Below, in pieces: positions 23,530 to 34,700 of a stretch of 64,000 bases of DNA. Each line of letters opens with the position of its first letter. Position 1 is the first letter of the stretch. The notes under the pieces were generated by a model, which made no database searches, was not told the DNA's origin, and was given only the letters and a program-made list of their open reading frames with translations. Origin of the DNA: Metaphire vulgaris (Eukaryota > Annelida > Clitellata > Crassiclitellata > Megascolecidae); NCBI GenBank assembly GCA_018105865.1, contig CM030833.1, positions 14,802,381 through 14,866,380 on the forward strand. Direction: 5' to 3'. A program made the position numbers and the translations under genes.

Positions 23530-23985
23530 TCCCAGAGAAGCATTTCTATGCAGATGATATACAGCTCTACCAAAGCCATTACCCTGATAAAGCTAGCGAG
23601 GAGGAAGCGACGCTAACGAACTGCATAAATTAAGTCGAAGAATGTCTTCGGACAAACAGAATGAAAATCAACCCGAGCAAAACCGAGCTTATTTGCCTTG
23701 GGCGAAATCGACAGGTTGCAAAATCGGCGTTGACGAGGATCAGCATCGGTAACACCGTAATACAGCGCGTTAGCACAGTACGTAATCTCGGGGTGACATT
23801 AGGTGAAAAATTGACTATGTCGCAGCATATCCAGCAGAGTGGTATACAGGTAGTTTTTGCTAGCTGAGGCAAATCAGAACCGTTTTTGCATCTCTATCCA
23901 CAGAGGCCGCAAAGACGTTAGTTCATTCAATGATCAGCACCAAATTAGACTATTGCAACTGTATGCTGATTTCTCTTTCAGCGAA
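23530..23985 (+). mobile_element. LINE RT fragment (CR1/L2-like), decayed
   Basis: HFYADDIQLYQS, then RTNRMKINPSKTELICLGRNRQ and STVRNLGVTLGEKLTMSQHIQ are RT palm/thumb motifs. Stops and frame changes interrupt it, and it breaks into an RTE-like sequence at about 23985. Confidence 0.7.
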
Positions 23986-24290
23986 CGACGTTAACGGAGC
24001 CACTGACTTAGTTGGTGGAGACGCGTCCGGCAGTGGGAGTAACAGGGCTTCCAAGGTCGTCAACAAGCGAAACCCCTGTGGAACACAGAAAAAGCTCAAA
24101 ATTGGAACGTGGAATATTAGAAGTATGTTACGACCTGGGAAGCTAGCAAATATCATACAGGAAATGAGAAAGGCGCGTTTGGACATATTGGGCTTGGCAG
24201 AGGTGAGATGGAAAGAAGGAGGCGAGTTCACCAGTAATATAACAGATGAGGAGACGGAGGAGATCAGGGTTATTTATGTCTATCATCTAT
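23985..24290 (+). mobile_element. RTE-type endonuclease N-terminal fragment
   Basis: KKLKIGTWNIRSMLRPGKL followed by NIIQEMRKARLDILGLAEVRW is the start of an apurinic-like endonuclease of RTE LINEs (the GTWN and LAEVRW motifs). The frame ends at about 24379 after a junction with unrelated sequence. Confidence 0.7.
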
Positions 24291-24446
24291 CTATCAAACT
24301 TTTCTGGCTCAAGACCGACTTTAAAATATCTTGGCCAGCTCGCGACCCACTGAATAAAATTAAAGCATTTACCCAATAAAGACTGGTCCATAAATCGGGT
24401 CCAAGATACATTTGTATCGATTGATATCACAATTGGCACATTTAGA

Positions 24447-24818
24447 CAGTGGCGCAGCTAGGCAAAGTGCCGCCTGGGGCGAAAATAAAAAGTGCCGCCT
24501 TTTCGCAGCGGAAAATTTTCAAAAGGAGAAAATAAAAAGTGCCGCCTTTTCGCGGCGGAAGATTTTCAAAATTTCCTGGAAAAAACCTTACCAATCAAGT
24601 CTTTTAAAAAGTCTGACAAGCAAAAAACGTTATCAAGTCTCTAAAAAAAGTCTGACAAGCAAAAAACAACGTTATCGAGTCTCTAAAAAAGTCTGACAAG
24701 CAAAAAACCCTAATAAAGGCTAATAATTATAAAAAAATTAGGAAATCTCGAAAATGCCGCCCCTAGGGCAAGTGTCGCCTGGGGCGCTTCGCCTCTCTGC
24801 CCCCTCGCTACGCCACTG
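24447..24818. mobile_element. hAT-type MITE with four shared motifs
   Basis: Ends CAGTGGCGCAGCTAGGC and GCTACGCCACTG with perfect 8-bp duplication CATTTAGA (24439-24446 and 24819-24826). Interior: two copies of AAAGTGCCGCCTTTTCGC and three or four TCTGACAAGCAAAAAAC units about 40 bp apart. No ORF of its own. Confidence 0.88.
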
Positions 24819-25102
24819 CATTTAGAGCAATTGAATGAACAATAGAAAACGTTTAAACTAATCTTAGCAAAGAATTAAAATAGTATAATGAATGTACAAA
24901 AAGATTTTTAACTGGCCTTAACAAGATCCGTGCGACGGATGGGTCTGCACTCGACTAACATCATTATTATAATTATTTACGCTTTACCTTGCATGTCTTC
25001 TTCGCACTCGAAGGTCTATTAACAAGAGATGCACTGGCATCGTCGTCCGACTGAACTATGTTCATTCACACGTAACTTAGCATGATTTAAAGTGGCTTAG
25101 AA

Positions 25103-25217
25103 GGCATTACTACCTGTGTGAAAGCCACTAGGGGCATTGACAGGGCTTGAACCAGGCTGGATCCGTCAGCCTGACGCTCCAGCACGTAACCCGCTCTGCC
25201 ATCTTCTAGCCCCCTAA
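25103..25217 (-). repeat. tRNA-derived SINE copy
   Basis: Read on the minus strand it begins TTAGGGGGC-TAGAAGATGGC, has an A box (GGCAGAGCGGGTTACG), a B box (GGTTCAAGCCC) and ends CACACAGGTAGTAATGCC. The same consensus occurs at 28041-28165 and 52987-53093. Confidence 0.65.
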
Positions 25218-25361
25218 CACTTGCTAAATTTTCACGTTTTCGCTTAAGAAATTTATCCATCAGTGTACAGTCACTCTTTGGATTCCGACTAGAATGCAAC
25301 TACCTTACTTTCTTACGTGTTATCTTATACCGATACGCTAGTTATTAGCTAAGTCTATAAG

Positions 25362-26204
25362 ATACCGTTACAGGGCCACACGCTGAGAAACCACTAGTGC
25401 CAATGACGGTGCGAGAATAAGGAACAACAAATGGAAGTCCTGCCGAATACCTAGTGGATTGAGTTGTTGCCTGTAGGTCGAGATCGAGATTAGGCTCATC
25501 ATAAGGTAATAGCAGTGCCGGATTACCCATTAGGCAGAGTAGGCAACTGCCTATGGGCCCCGCGACTTTTAGGGGCCCCACAAGACAGTGACGAAAGAAA
25601 TTTTTGTGTACTTATTCTTAAGAATAGCGCTGTGCGAAAGGCACGTGATGACGCTGACGTCATACAATAATGTTTGCACTTCAACTTCTTCAAGTTAGTA
25701 GTTAAATTAAATAATAATAAATAAATAATTTAATTATAAATTAAATTAATAGGCCTCTAGACAAAATGTCGATCAAAGATCTAGTAGTCATTAGGGGCCT
25801 GGCCTCTGGAGCCCCAAAAGTTTGACTGCCTATGGGCCTCCGCGGTGCTTAATCCGGCACTGGGTAATAGGGTTCATTATATAATATGGTTTTAAATACT
25901 AAAAGACAAATTTTATAATTAATTCGGTATTTGATAGGAAGCCAATGTAGGGACTGTCTAGCTGGAGTTATAGGTTCAAATCTTGGAGTTTTGGATATGA
26001 CTCTAACTAAGGAATTTTGTACTCTCAGGAGTTTCTGCATTTTTGAATTTGTGATGCCGAAAAGCAGGGAATTTCAATAATCTAGGCGACTAGATACCAA
26101 TGCATTGGCTAACTGAATAAGAACAGGCTTCAGGAGAAAATGTCTGATGCGATAGATGTCCCGAATGTGATAATGAGAAATGTTGCAGACTGAATTTATG
26201 TGGG
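25362..26204 (-). mobile_element. 5'-truncated LINE copy carrying a hAT MITE
   Basis: Minus-strand 3' part of an L2/CR1-type LINE, aligned by eye to 43824-44340. Encodes LHWLPIKYRINYKICLLVFKT and related C-terminal RT sequence. It stops at GAATTTATGTG and abuts a second copy. Interrupted by the element at 25513-25862. Confidence 0.7.
25513..25862. mobile_element. hAT-type MITE inside LINE copy
   Basis: Ends CAGTGCCGGATTA and TAATCCGGCACTG, perfect 8-bp duplication GGTAATAG (25505-25512, 25863-25870). The uninterrupted site AAGGTAATAGGGTTCA is present in two sibling LINE copies (about 26437 and 44002). 350 bp, no transposase. Confidence 0.92.
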
Positions 26205-27345
26205 AAAGCAATCTAAGGGGTATAAGCCAAGTCAAAGTAGTAAGTTTTAAGACCAGGTCTAAAAGATGATAAATTTTAGTTTTACAAAGTGATATTGGTA
26301 ATGAATTCCAAAGCTTAGGGCCACACACTGAGAAACAACTAGTGGCATTGACGGTGCGAGAATAAGGAACAACAAATGAAAGTCCTGCCGAATACCTAGT
26401 GGATTGAGCAGTAGGTCGAGGGATTCAGTGCATCTTAAGGTAATAGGGTTCAACCAAAAGACAAATTTTATAATTAATTCGGTATTTGATAGGAAAACAA
26501 TGTAGGGACTGTCTTGTTGGAGTTATATGTTCGAATTTTGGAGTTTTGGATATGACTCTAACTAAGGAATTTTGTAGGCTACTCTCTGAAGTTTCTGGAT
26601 ATTTGAATTTGTGATGCCAAAAAGCAAGGAATTGCAATAATCTAGGTGAATAGATACCAATGCATTGGCTAACTGAATAAGAACAGGCTTAGGGAGGAGA
26701 TGTCTTATGCGATAGATGTCCCGAATATGATAATGAGAAATTTTGCAGACTGAATTTATGTGACTAGTGAAAGAGAAGGAAGAGTCAAATATCACACCAA
26801 AGTTGCGAGCAGAAGTACTTCTAGGGACAACAGTGGAATCTCCTAATATTACGGATTTCAGATATTCAAATTTAGTCAATAATTTTTGAGCTGGAGTACC
26901 TAATAGCAAGAACTCAGTTTTTGATGAATTCAAAAGAAGCTTATTTGAATCCATCCATGACTGAATATTAGTAAAGACAGTGGATAAAGTCTCAAGGGAT
27001 GAATTTGAAGAAGATTGATCAAAAGAGATGAGAATTTGAGTGTCATCAGCATAAAGTTGATAAGTCACTTTATGTTCATCAAGAACTTCAAGAAGTGAAT
27101 CCAAGGGGGTTGTATAGAGAGTAAATAACACCGGTCCAAGAACCGAGCCTTGATCGAGGGACACCACAGGACAGATCAGTGGGAGTTGATAGATTCTCAT
27201 GTATTATCACTGATTGAGTGCGGGGATGTAAATATGAAGAAAACCAATGTAAAGCAATATCAGAGATTCCAAACCAAGACAATGAAGAAGAATAGAATGA
27301 TCAACAGTATCAACGGCGGCAGGTAGGTCAAGAAGTATAAAAGAG
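26205..27345 (-). mobile_element. LINE copy, RT to C-terminus
   Basis: Reads CGVPRS / GSVLGPVLFTLYTTPLDSLL, YQLYADDTQILISF, LLNSSKTEFLLLGTPAQ and LIQLANALVSIHLDYCNSLL across slightly shifted frames. Begins right after the truncated copy, giving a head-to-tail pair. 5' truncated around the FSSYLHPRTQ region; no endonuclease seen. Confidence 0.75.
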
Positions 27346-27384
27346 CAGTAACTTTCCCAGAAAATTGATTGAAACGATTGATAT

Positions 27385-27685
27385 CTAAATCCCTGTGCTC
27401 GGCTGACAAACCACCTTGCCTATAGCTATTTCAGGAAAGAATAAGCGCACAAGAATAAGCAGCTACTACTGTACTAATTAAAAGAGCTACTTACTTACTT
27501 ATAATAATGAAATGCCGTGGTGCCATTGACTTCGGATATTGACTATTGCCTGGCTGATCCCACACCTTTCCTATAGCTATTTTAAGAGAGACTAAGCGCC
27601 TAAGAATAAGCAGCTACTGTTGTGCTGCTCTCTAAGGCGCTATAGAAATCCACGAGATTTTACTTACTTACTTACTTCTATTAAT
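27385..27685 (+). mobile_element. Two LINE 3'-tail fragments with (ACTT)n
   Basis: CCTATAGCTATTT...AATAAGCGC...AATAAGCAGCTACT occurs twice, each ending in TTACTTACTTACTT. A third relic is at 29785-29875 (TATAGAAATTCACGAG then TTACTTATTTACTT). No coding. Confidence 0.5.
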
Positions 27686-27808
27686 AGACGTCAATGCGTG
27701 GTGCATAGAGTGCTGCGTTGGCGCCGTTAATCCATATTTGATTTTAATATAATTTCTATGCGTTCTTATTGTCGTTATTGTCACTATGCTTTATAAAATG
27801 GCAGATGC

Positions 27809-29129
27809 ATGTCGACCGTTGTGACTGGGAAAACGATTTTTAATGAACGCAAAGCACGATTTGTAGATAATCCTGTAGATAATACATTAACCAGAGCATG
27901 GGTTGAATTGAATCGTTACGAGCAAGGGCTGTATGCACAGGCGGCGAAACGCGCCAGACATTTTAAAAGTATCGACGAGGGGCTGCTTATTTTAGTATGT
28001 ATTTTAAATTATCGTCATATTATACTAATAATAGCTGGGTTTAGGGGGCGGAAGATGGCAGAGTGGGTTACGCGCTGTAGCGGCAGGCTGACAGAGCGGG
28101 TTAAAGCCCCGTTAGCGCCCTTAGTGGCTTTAGCACAGGCAGAGGCAGTAATGGTCTGCCATGTGCAAGAGCCACTATGAATGGAACGGCACTTGTGCAG
28201 AAGAAGCCCCGTTTCCAAAAATTCGCCATGATCAACCAACAATTTACAAAAGAGATGTTATCAGGTGGTTGATATCATCATTGAAACATTGACAGAAGAG
28301 GAAATACTTTTTAGGATGGCGATCTAAGTATGTCGCTTAACAATGGCATCCCTTTTCGCTTAACAATGGCAAGTAATTTATTCCCAAAAAGTTAGATTGT
28401 TAAGATTATAACATATATTTTGATTTAACATTGTATATTGTATAATAACTAATTTATTATTGTATATTGTATAATAACTAATATTATTAAATATTTAACC
28501 ACAGAGTCATTTGAATGTGTACACTGTTCATTGCATTGTAGTTTTTTTCTACTGCTGTAATTTCTTTCCATGCATAGAAGTGATAAACTTTGCCTCTGTG
28601 TGTATTACAGCAACAGCCTTTGGTGAATAATGGTGTGGTTGTTGATGCTGTAAGAACTATTAAGCGCGGTTCCCACATATCGTGGCCTCTGGAAGAATCA
28701 GACGATTGGATTTTAGCATTGATTCTAAAACTGAATCTGACTCTGAATTTTTCTCGCCATCACGTTTTGGTTACAAAAGTATTGTCACGTGAAGGCGATA
28801 TTGAAATTGTACATTTATCAGGAATAGATAAAAGGGACGCCATTGTTAAACGACAAACGGTGAACATTCACGATAAGGTTTCGACAGGTGTAGTAGAAAT
28901 TCATAACTATGGGCAGCTTTTGCCTTTTAGAACAAGTACCATAGTTAAAAGAGCAGAAGCGAGAATAGGCCGTAAAGGCATTTTTAGACACTCATATGAC
29001 ATTGTACGAAATAACTGTGAGGGATTTGTTACATACGTAAGATCTGGAGTATCATTCAGTATTCAATCTGGATTTTATCACGTTCCTACAACAGGTCAGT
29101 TTCTTTCTCAGATTTTTTCTCATGGATAA
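27809..29129 (+). CDS. LRAT-domain protein (two exons)
   Basis: Exons 27809-27994 (62 codons, donor TTA-GTATGT) and 28611-29129 (acceptor TGTATTACAG), both phase 0, giving about 234 residues. Exon 2 carries an LRAT/NlpC-P60-type fold: RGSHISW opening, RHHVLVTKVL with the expected His, VHLSG, then VKRAEARIGR and NNCEGFVTYVRSG with the active-site Cys. LRAT-like enzymes transfer acyl chains from phospholipid to retinol or amines by a Cys-His mechanism. The usual NCEHF is NCEGF here. No C-terminal membrane anchor is seen. An upstream ATG in another frame is ignored. Substrate cannot be told from sequence. Confidence 0.8.
28041..28165 (+). repeat. tRNA-derived SINE in LRAT intron
   Basis: TTAGGGGGCGGAAGATGGC, an A box (GGCAGAGTGGGTTACG), a B-box-like GCGGGTTAAAGCCCC and a tail CTAGTGG-like GGCTTTAGCACAGGCA. 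Same consensus as 25103-25217 (minus) and 52987-53093 (plus). Confidence 0.65.
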
Positions 29130-31733
29130 TTTTTAAAGTGGGATACTTGACTTTTCCAGTCCATCAGTAACATCTTTGTACATTACTGCTTTTATTTTGT
29201 ATGCATGTGTATGCATTTATGCATTCTTTGTCATTTTGAAACCTATATGAAATAGTGAATTGACTTGTGATAATGTTGTGCCATAGTATAGAAATTTTAT
29301 GTCCATATTTGTCTTTAGTTGTCTGTGTGTGCTGCTGAAGGCAGGTTGGCAGAGTGAATGAGCTATGTTCATGTAGCTGGGATGTTTCTATAAATAGGTA
29401 TACTCCATAAACCAGCTTGGGCCTGTCGGAGAACCGAAGGGTTAGCGCCATCAGTTTTACATGACAATGGCTGAATGAGGGCGGATTACCAGCCTTTCCT
29501 AGTCACCTTTCCTTCCATGAGTAAACACCTGTTTATGAAAACATAGTTAGATTTTCAACGGTGCGTTTTCATATGCTGCACTTGAACTTTGGAACTCAAT
29601 TCCAGCATCCCTCCACTGTCTACTACACCATGGTCAAATAACAAATTCTGAGTCACAATTTCCTTCGCTTCTTGCAATATCTCCAAGTTTTTCTTTCTAA
29701 AGTCAAGGCATTTCTCTTCAACCACAATGACCCTTTGGATTAAATGACCCTGCATGAATGGACTATACAGTAGCTACTTCGTACTAAGATTAAGTGCCTA
29801 GGAATGAGGAGTTATTTTTGTGCTGCTTTTGGAAGATCTATAGAAATTCACGAGATTTTACTTATTTACTTTATGCTAGTGTTCTACGTGAGCTCATTGA
29901 ACGCGTGCTGCGGTTAACAAAGCGCGCTTGCTTTTGGCTGCCTGAATTATAAGCCGGTGACTCGTGATGGTGTTCTATGGGCATACATCGAACGCCGGGT
30001 GAGTGAGGAGGGGGCGAGTGGTACGCAGTCTTTGCGGGGAAAATAGTTTTCAACATTCATCCATGCTTTCACGCACCTGCTTTCTGATTCACCAACCAAT
30101 CAAATGCGACTTAAACCATGAGAGCACCAAAACCATGATAAACAAAACAAATTTCTACATTTTTGTATCAAAATAGCGAAGTACAAAAGCGAGTTTAACA
30201 TAAAAATTCTAAGCGAGGTGGATTCCCGTACGATTTAATGAGATAATCATACTGACGAGTACAAAGACCGACAAGAAGCCGTTGATATGGATTGAAATAA
30301 CTGAAAAAGTGCAGTTCACTCCAACTACATAAATATATATACAATAGGCCTATTATACAAAATGATGTACATGCGGTGCAACGAAAACGGCTTGGAAAAT
30401 ATGTAAATTAAAATCAAACACTTGAAATGAATGTTGAATTTAATTATTCTATGCATTCAGTCAATTAGTAATACCTCGTGGAACAGTTGTAAAATGTATT
30501 GCAATATTTTAATAATGTCACAACAATCAACATCATTCATCCACATAAAACAACAAGACCCTCGTCGACCATTTATTATATGCACTACATCAACAATTTG
30601 TAGGCGTGGCCTCCTTCTTGCTTGTAGGGAAAACCGACTGGTATCATTCTGCGGGCGCGCTTTGTTCTATGTGAAATCACTCGTTCAATGAGCTTACGTA
30701 GAACACTAGCATTACTCAATATAATGGTCAGTCAACAAATTAACTTCTGTAGAGCCACTATCATGATAACAGGAAGCTTGATTTCTGTAAAATGCTCTGC
30801 AACAAAAAAATTTTACAGCACAGTTAAGCACTTTAATGCTTGATGACTTGGTAACAATATTTTACAGAGCTACAGTAAATGAAGAAATAACATAGGAAGG
30901 GACTCTATTAAGCATGTCAGCTGCATGATTTTACATATTTCCATGTGCAGTTCTAGGTATACATAGGCCTATATAAGTCATGGCTCTGTGAAGCAGTATA
31001 TTCGTTCATAGTTGTGCTTTTGTCTAATAATGAATTTATCTGCACATCATCTCAGAATGCTCACATAAAACTCCTATGTTATCATAGCATGGTTTATCCG
31101 AGTTAAAGAACGAGTGGTGTATCTCAGCTATAATATGCAGCTGTGTATTATATGCACCATGAATTTCAGGAGTTCTGATAATGTGAAAATCTTAAAACCT
31201 ATGCATGATACATATGAGAAATTTCACCTGAGAATATAACCTTTGCACTGTATCAAAGAACTTAGAACATCGTAGAAACACAAATTTAGTTGCCTTTTTA
31301 CAATGTTATTCCTCATAAAAGACCTGGTGGCTGACTTTGCTGCTTGATGTCACACATCTTGAAGGCAGTGAGATAGACTTCTGGCGTTTGTATCTTTTCA
31401 AATCTTTTACATTTAAAGGTATTTATATTGAGATGTATGGTATTTATTTAGAGACTGCGGCTTAATTTCATATTTTCATGCTGGTGCACCATCAATACTG
31501 AGCCGTTCGAGCAGGAACGTTTGGAGTACAAGGGTTTTCTTGGCATCAACAAGGTGGGTGTGCTTTTATGCTTCATTTTGTGTTTTTACCTAGGGTCCTC
31601 TTTGTCCTCTTTGGTCCTCATCTTGTGGTGGCAAAAACACGACTTGGCATTAATGTTACATCAACAATGCAGAGGTACAAGGTGAATGCTATGATTTTGT
31701 CAATCATTATAGTTGTCATCACTGTTATCAGGT
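29130..31733. other. Intergenic region without recognised gene
   Basis: Contains a fragment at 29430-29520 (GGGTTAGCGCCATCAG...GGCTGAATGAGGGCGG) also found at 47365-47470, and a LINE-tail relic at 29785-29875. The rest is AT-rich; short ORFs look random. It could hold the LRAT 3' UTR and the promoter of the next gene. Confidence 0.4.
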
Positions 31734-34700
31734 ATGCTGTACGTGTGTTATTATCTCTTGGAGGTGGTTGAAGTGGTGATGCCAGTGGAAAAGAGTCTGA
31801 AGAAACCGTCGTACAACGACTACAGTCACTACATGTTAAACGTTCAGGCCGAGGGAATCGAAGCTGAGGGCGCGGTGACAGCGTCGGCGGCAGACAAAGG
31901 GACTTCCGGTGGGTTTCGTGCCGTCGATCGAACCGATCTCCCCCAGCTCTTCCTTCGACCCGGTCAGGTTTTGAAGCTTGACTCTTTTGCACTGACCAGA
32001 GGCCACTGCAGCAAGGTCGTGAGTGAGTATGATCGTTTTTAAGTCGGCAGTGTTAGAGGCTGGAGAGAAAATTTCACGAGTGACTTAGTTGCATTTCTAG
32101 TTTTATATGGAAAATATTGGGGGTTTTTGGAGTGATTTTGTGGTGGTTATGAATCATTTGCTTTTATGTGGACTTTTGTAGGTTTTGAATCTGAAGATTT
32201 AAGTGATCTGTCTAGGAAAAGGAAGGTTTGTATGTCGATGTAAAGTTCTAGCTGTTGTCTATGCTTTGTATAATTAATCAAACTAAAAGCATTGTGGCCA
32301 TTGGGTTAGCATTGGAGATGACAAAGCATTGTGGTGTGGCAGAGGAGGAGGAGGAGGGGGGTTGGTGGTGATGATAATGGTGATGATGTTAGAAACGAAG
32401 ATGAAGATGATTAGGACAATGGCAATAACAGTGATGATGATGATGACGACGACAACAATGATGATGATGATGATGATGGTGATGATGATAGTGTTTATAT
32501 TTAACGCATTCTCTGTTTTCTGGGATTTGTTTTTTTCTCTAGTTGCTGATGATAAATCAGTGGGATGTAGGAAGTGCGAAGTCTAAGCGAAGTCACGAGT
32601 CAAAGTATTTTGTCTCACGACTGACGCACGTCGTCGCACTTTGTGAGGACAGGCTGTCCTTTGTTGCTCTTGATGGAGAGGTAAATGTTCAGAGATCTGA
32701 ATTTCTATATGATGTGTAAATGCTTTGTTATCTGTCCATGTATTTCTTTATTTTTTATTTTTTTATTTTTTTACTTTTTATTGTGTCAGGTTGAACAGTG
32801 CTTAGATTCACCGAGCTAAGAAATTTACTTTCATGTTCAAAATTGTTGGCTGCTGTATAGTGTATAAATCTTGGGTAGAATTGGCATCAGCAGTGCCATC
32901 TAGTCATAGAAAATCTGACTCCAAAAATGTGGCCTCTTTTATTATTATTATTATTATACAAGACAATTTCTAGAGTGCCGTAAGCATACCTAACAAGGCC
33001 AAAGTCAAGAGCCCTTTACAAGAATGAGTGAATGGAACTGGATTTTTATGTATGTACTGTAGTAGCTTAATTTGTGATATACCATTAGAATTGGATATTG
33101 ATAGAATAGCTACAGTGTAACTTCTTTAAATAGCGATTTTGAATGAACAGAAACACCATCTGTTGACCATGTTACTATCCTTCTGGATCACATGATTGAA
33201 CAATTTATTTCTTTATTCATGTAATTTCAGCTAACAAAGAGAGAAATTTCACATACTAGTTAGTTATATAGCTATATGGGTGCATACAACTATATTGATA
33301 TTTTTCTTTGGTTCTTTTTTGCTACCTTAAACTAGATTTTGGCACCCCTCAACCCACAGAATATTAATATGCAGAGAAAAAATTTTGGTCGGGCAAACAA
33401 GAGCCAAGCCCCTTGGCTATGCCACTGTTGCTGAAGAAGTTTGTGAATCATGGTAATGCTTTTAACCCCTTCACCGTTTATTAAAAAATTTTTTAATCCG
33501 TTACAATGGCGGCGATTTATTTAGTACGGTAATACATTGCTTTAAAATATTTTAAATACCTTTGATTTTGAAGCATAGAAGCTAATAAAAACCTTTAAAA
33601 TTTGATGTAAATAAAGGTCAGATTTTTGTGTCCCTTTATCACTTTATGTCTTCAGTTGTTGAATTTCTACTTGGAAATCGAAAGAATAAACTCTTGCAAA
33701 CGCTATGCGAAAGTCCGCTACTAGAGCCAAGGGAACTCCGGTTGAACATTGTAAAATTCCATTCAACTATGACCATAAACCTCAAAATTGCTTTTATTCT
33801 ATATAGATTTGCCTTCGATTTTGATTTCCTGCGACTTATCCCCACTTTTATTGAGAAATTTTCTGCATGGCAACTAATCTCCGGTCGCTAAGTAATCGCC
33901 ATTACAGGCGAAGTCCAGAGGGTCGGATCGGAAAATATCGATTTTTCAAGAGATTGCGGCATAAATAATCTAAAAATAAGCGCCATCTGGAGAATAAAAG
34001 GACGCTAAAGCCATATCTGCACCGAGTATCTGCCAGTATAAGCAGAGCCCATATGGGCAAGGTTTGGTGCACCTGACAGTCGGAGGAAATGTCGATGACA
34101 GAAAGCTCCCCCAGCCCAGGGTATGGGTGAAGTCCTCAACGGCGATGATGGCATCCTCTAATTATAAAGAAGGCAGGCATCAAAGGTGGACGTAGGCAGA
34201 GCATGCAGGTATGTTTAGAGGGCGGGTGTGAACCAGATAGGACACACTACGGCCAACCTGATACACCAGGAAAGGAATGGTCACCGCCTGGCGAGTCAAA
34301 AGACTACAAATCAACATGACATTACAAACCAAAGATTACCATACTGGCCTGGACGTCGCCCAGGATAAAAAGGTCCGCGCTGATCGTCGATGCACTCTGG
34401 CGACAGTGTTAAGTGAGAGAAGAGGCAAAATCCAATACAGAATCCTAGATAAAGATAAAGTGGCAAGAAGCAATGTAATCTCAGCCAAAAAGAAAGAAAG
34501 AGTAGGGCATTGGAACGTATGAACACTGTATAGCACCAGGAAGTCATTTTGTCTGACGAAGGAACTCAAGAGACTGAACATCAAAATATGTGGCATAAGT
34601 GAGACCCATTGGGTAGGATGTGGGAGAATGGCAATAAATGGATACAGTTTGGTACAGTGGAACAGAGACAGGAATTCATGAACATGGAGTGGCAATTGCC

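Noticed and set aside
27809..28180. Reading exon 1 of the LRAT gene to its in-frame stop at 28180 as one ORF
   Set aside because: The part beyond 27994 translates the SINE; the phase-0 donor/acceptor pair explains the gene better.
32182..32225. Small exon FESEDLSDLSRKRK in the REC114-like gene
   Set aside because: Its acceptor phase gives a stop when joined to the phase-0 upstream exon.
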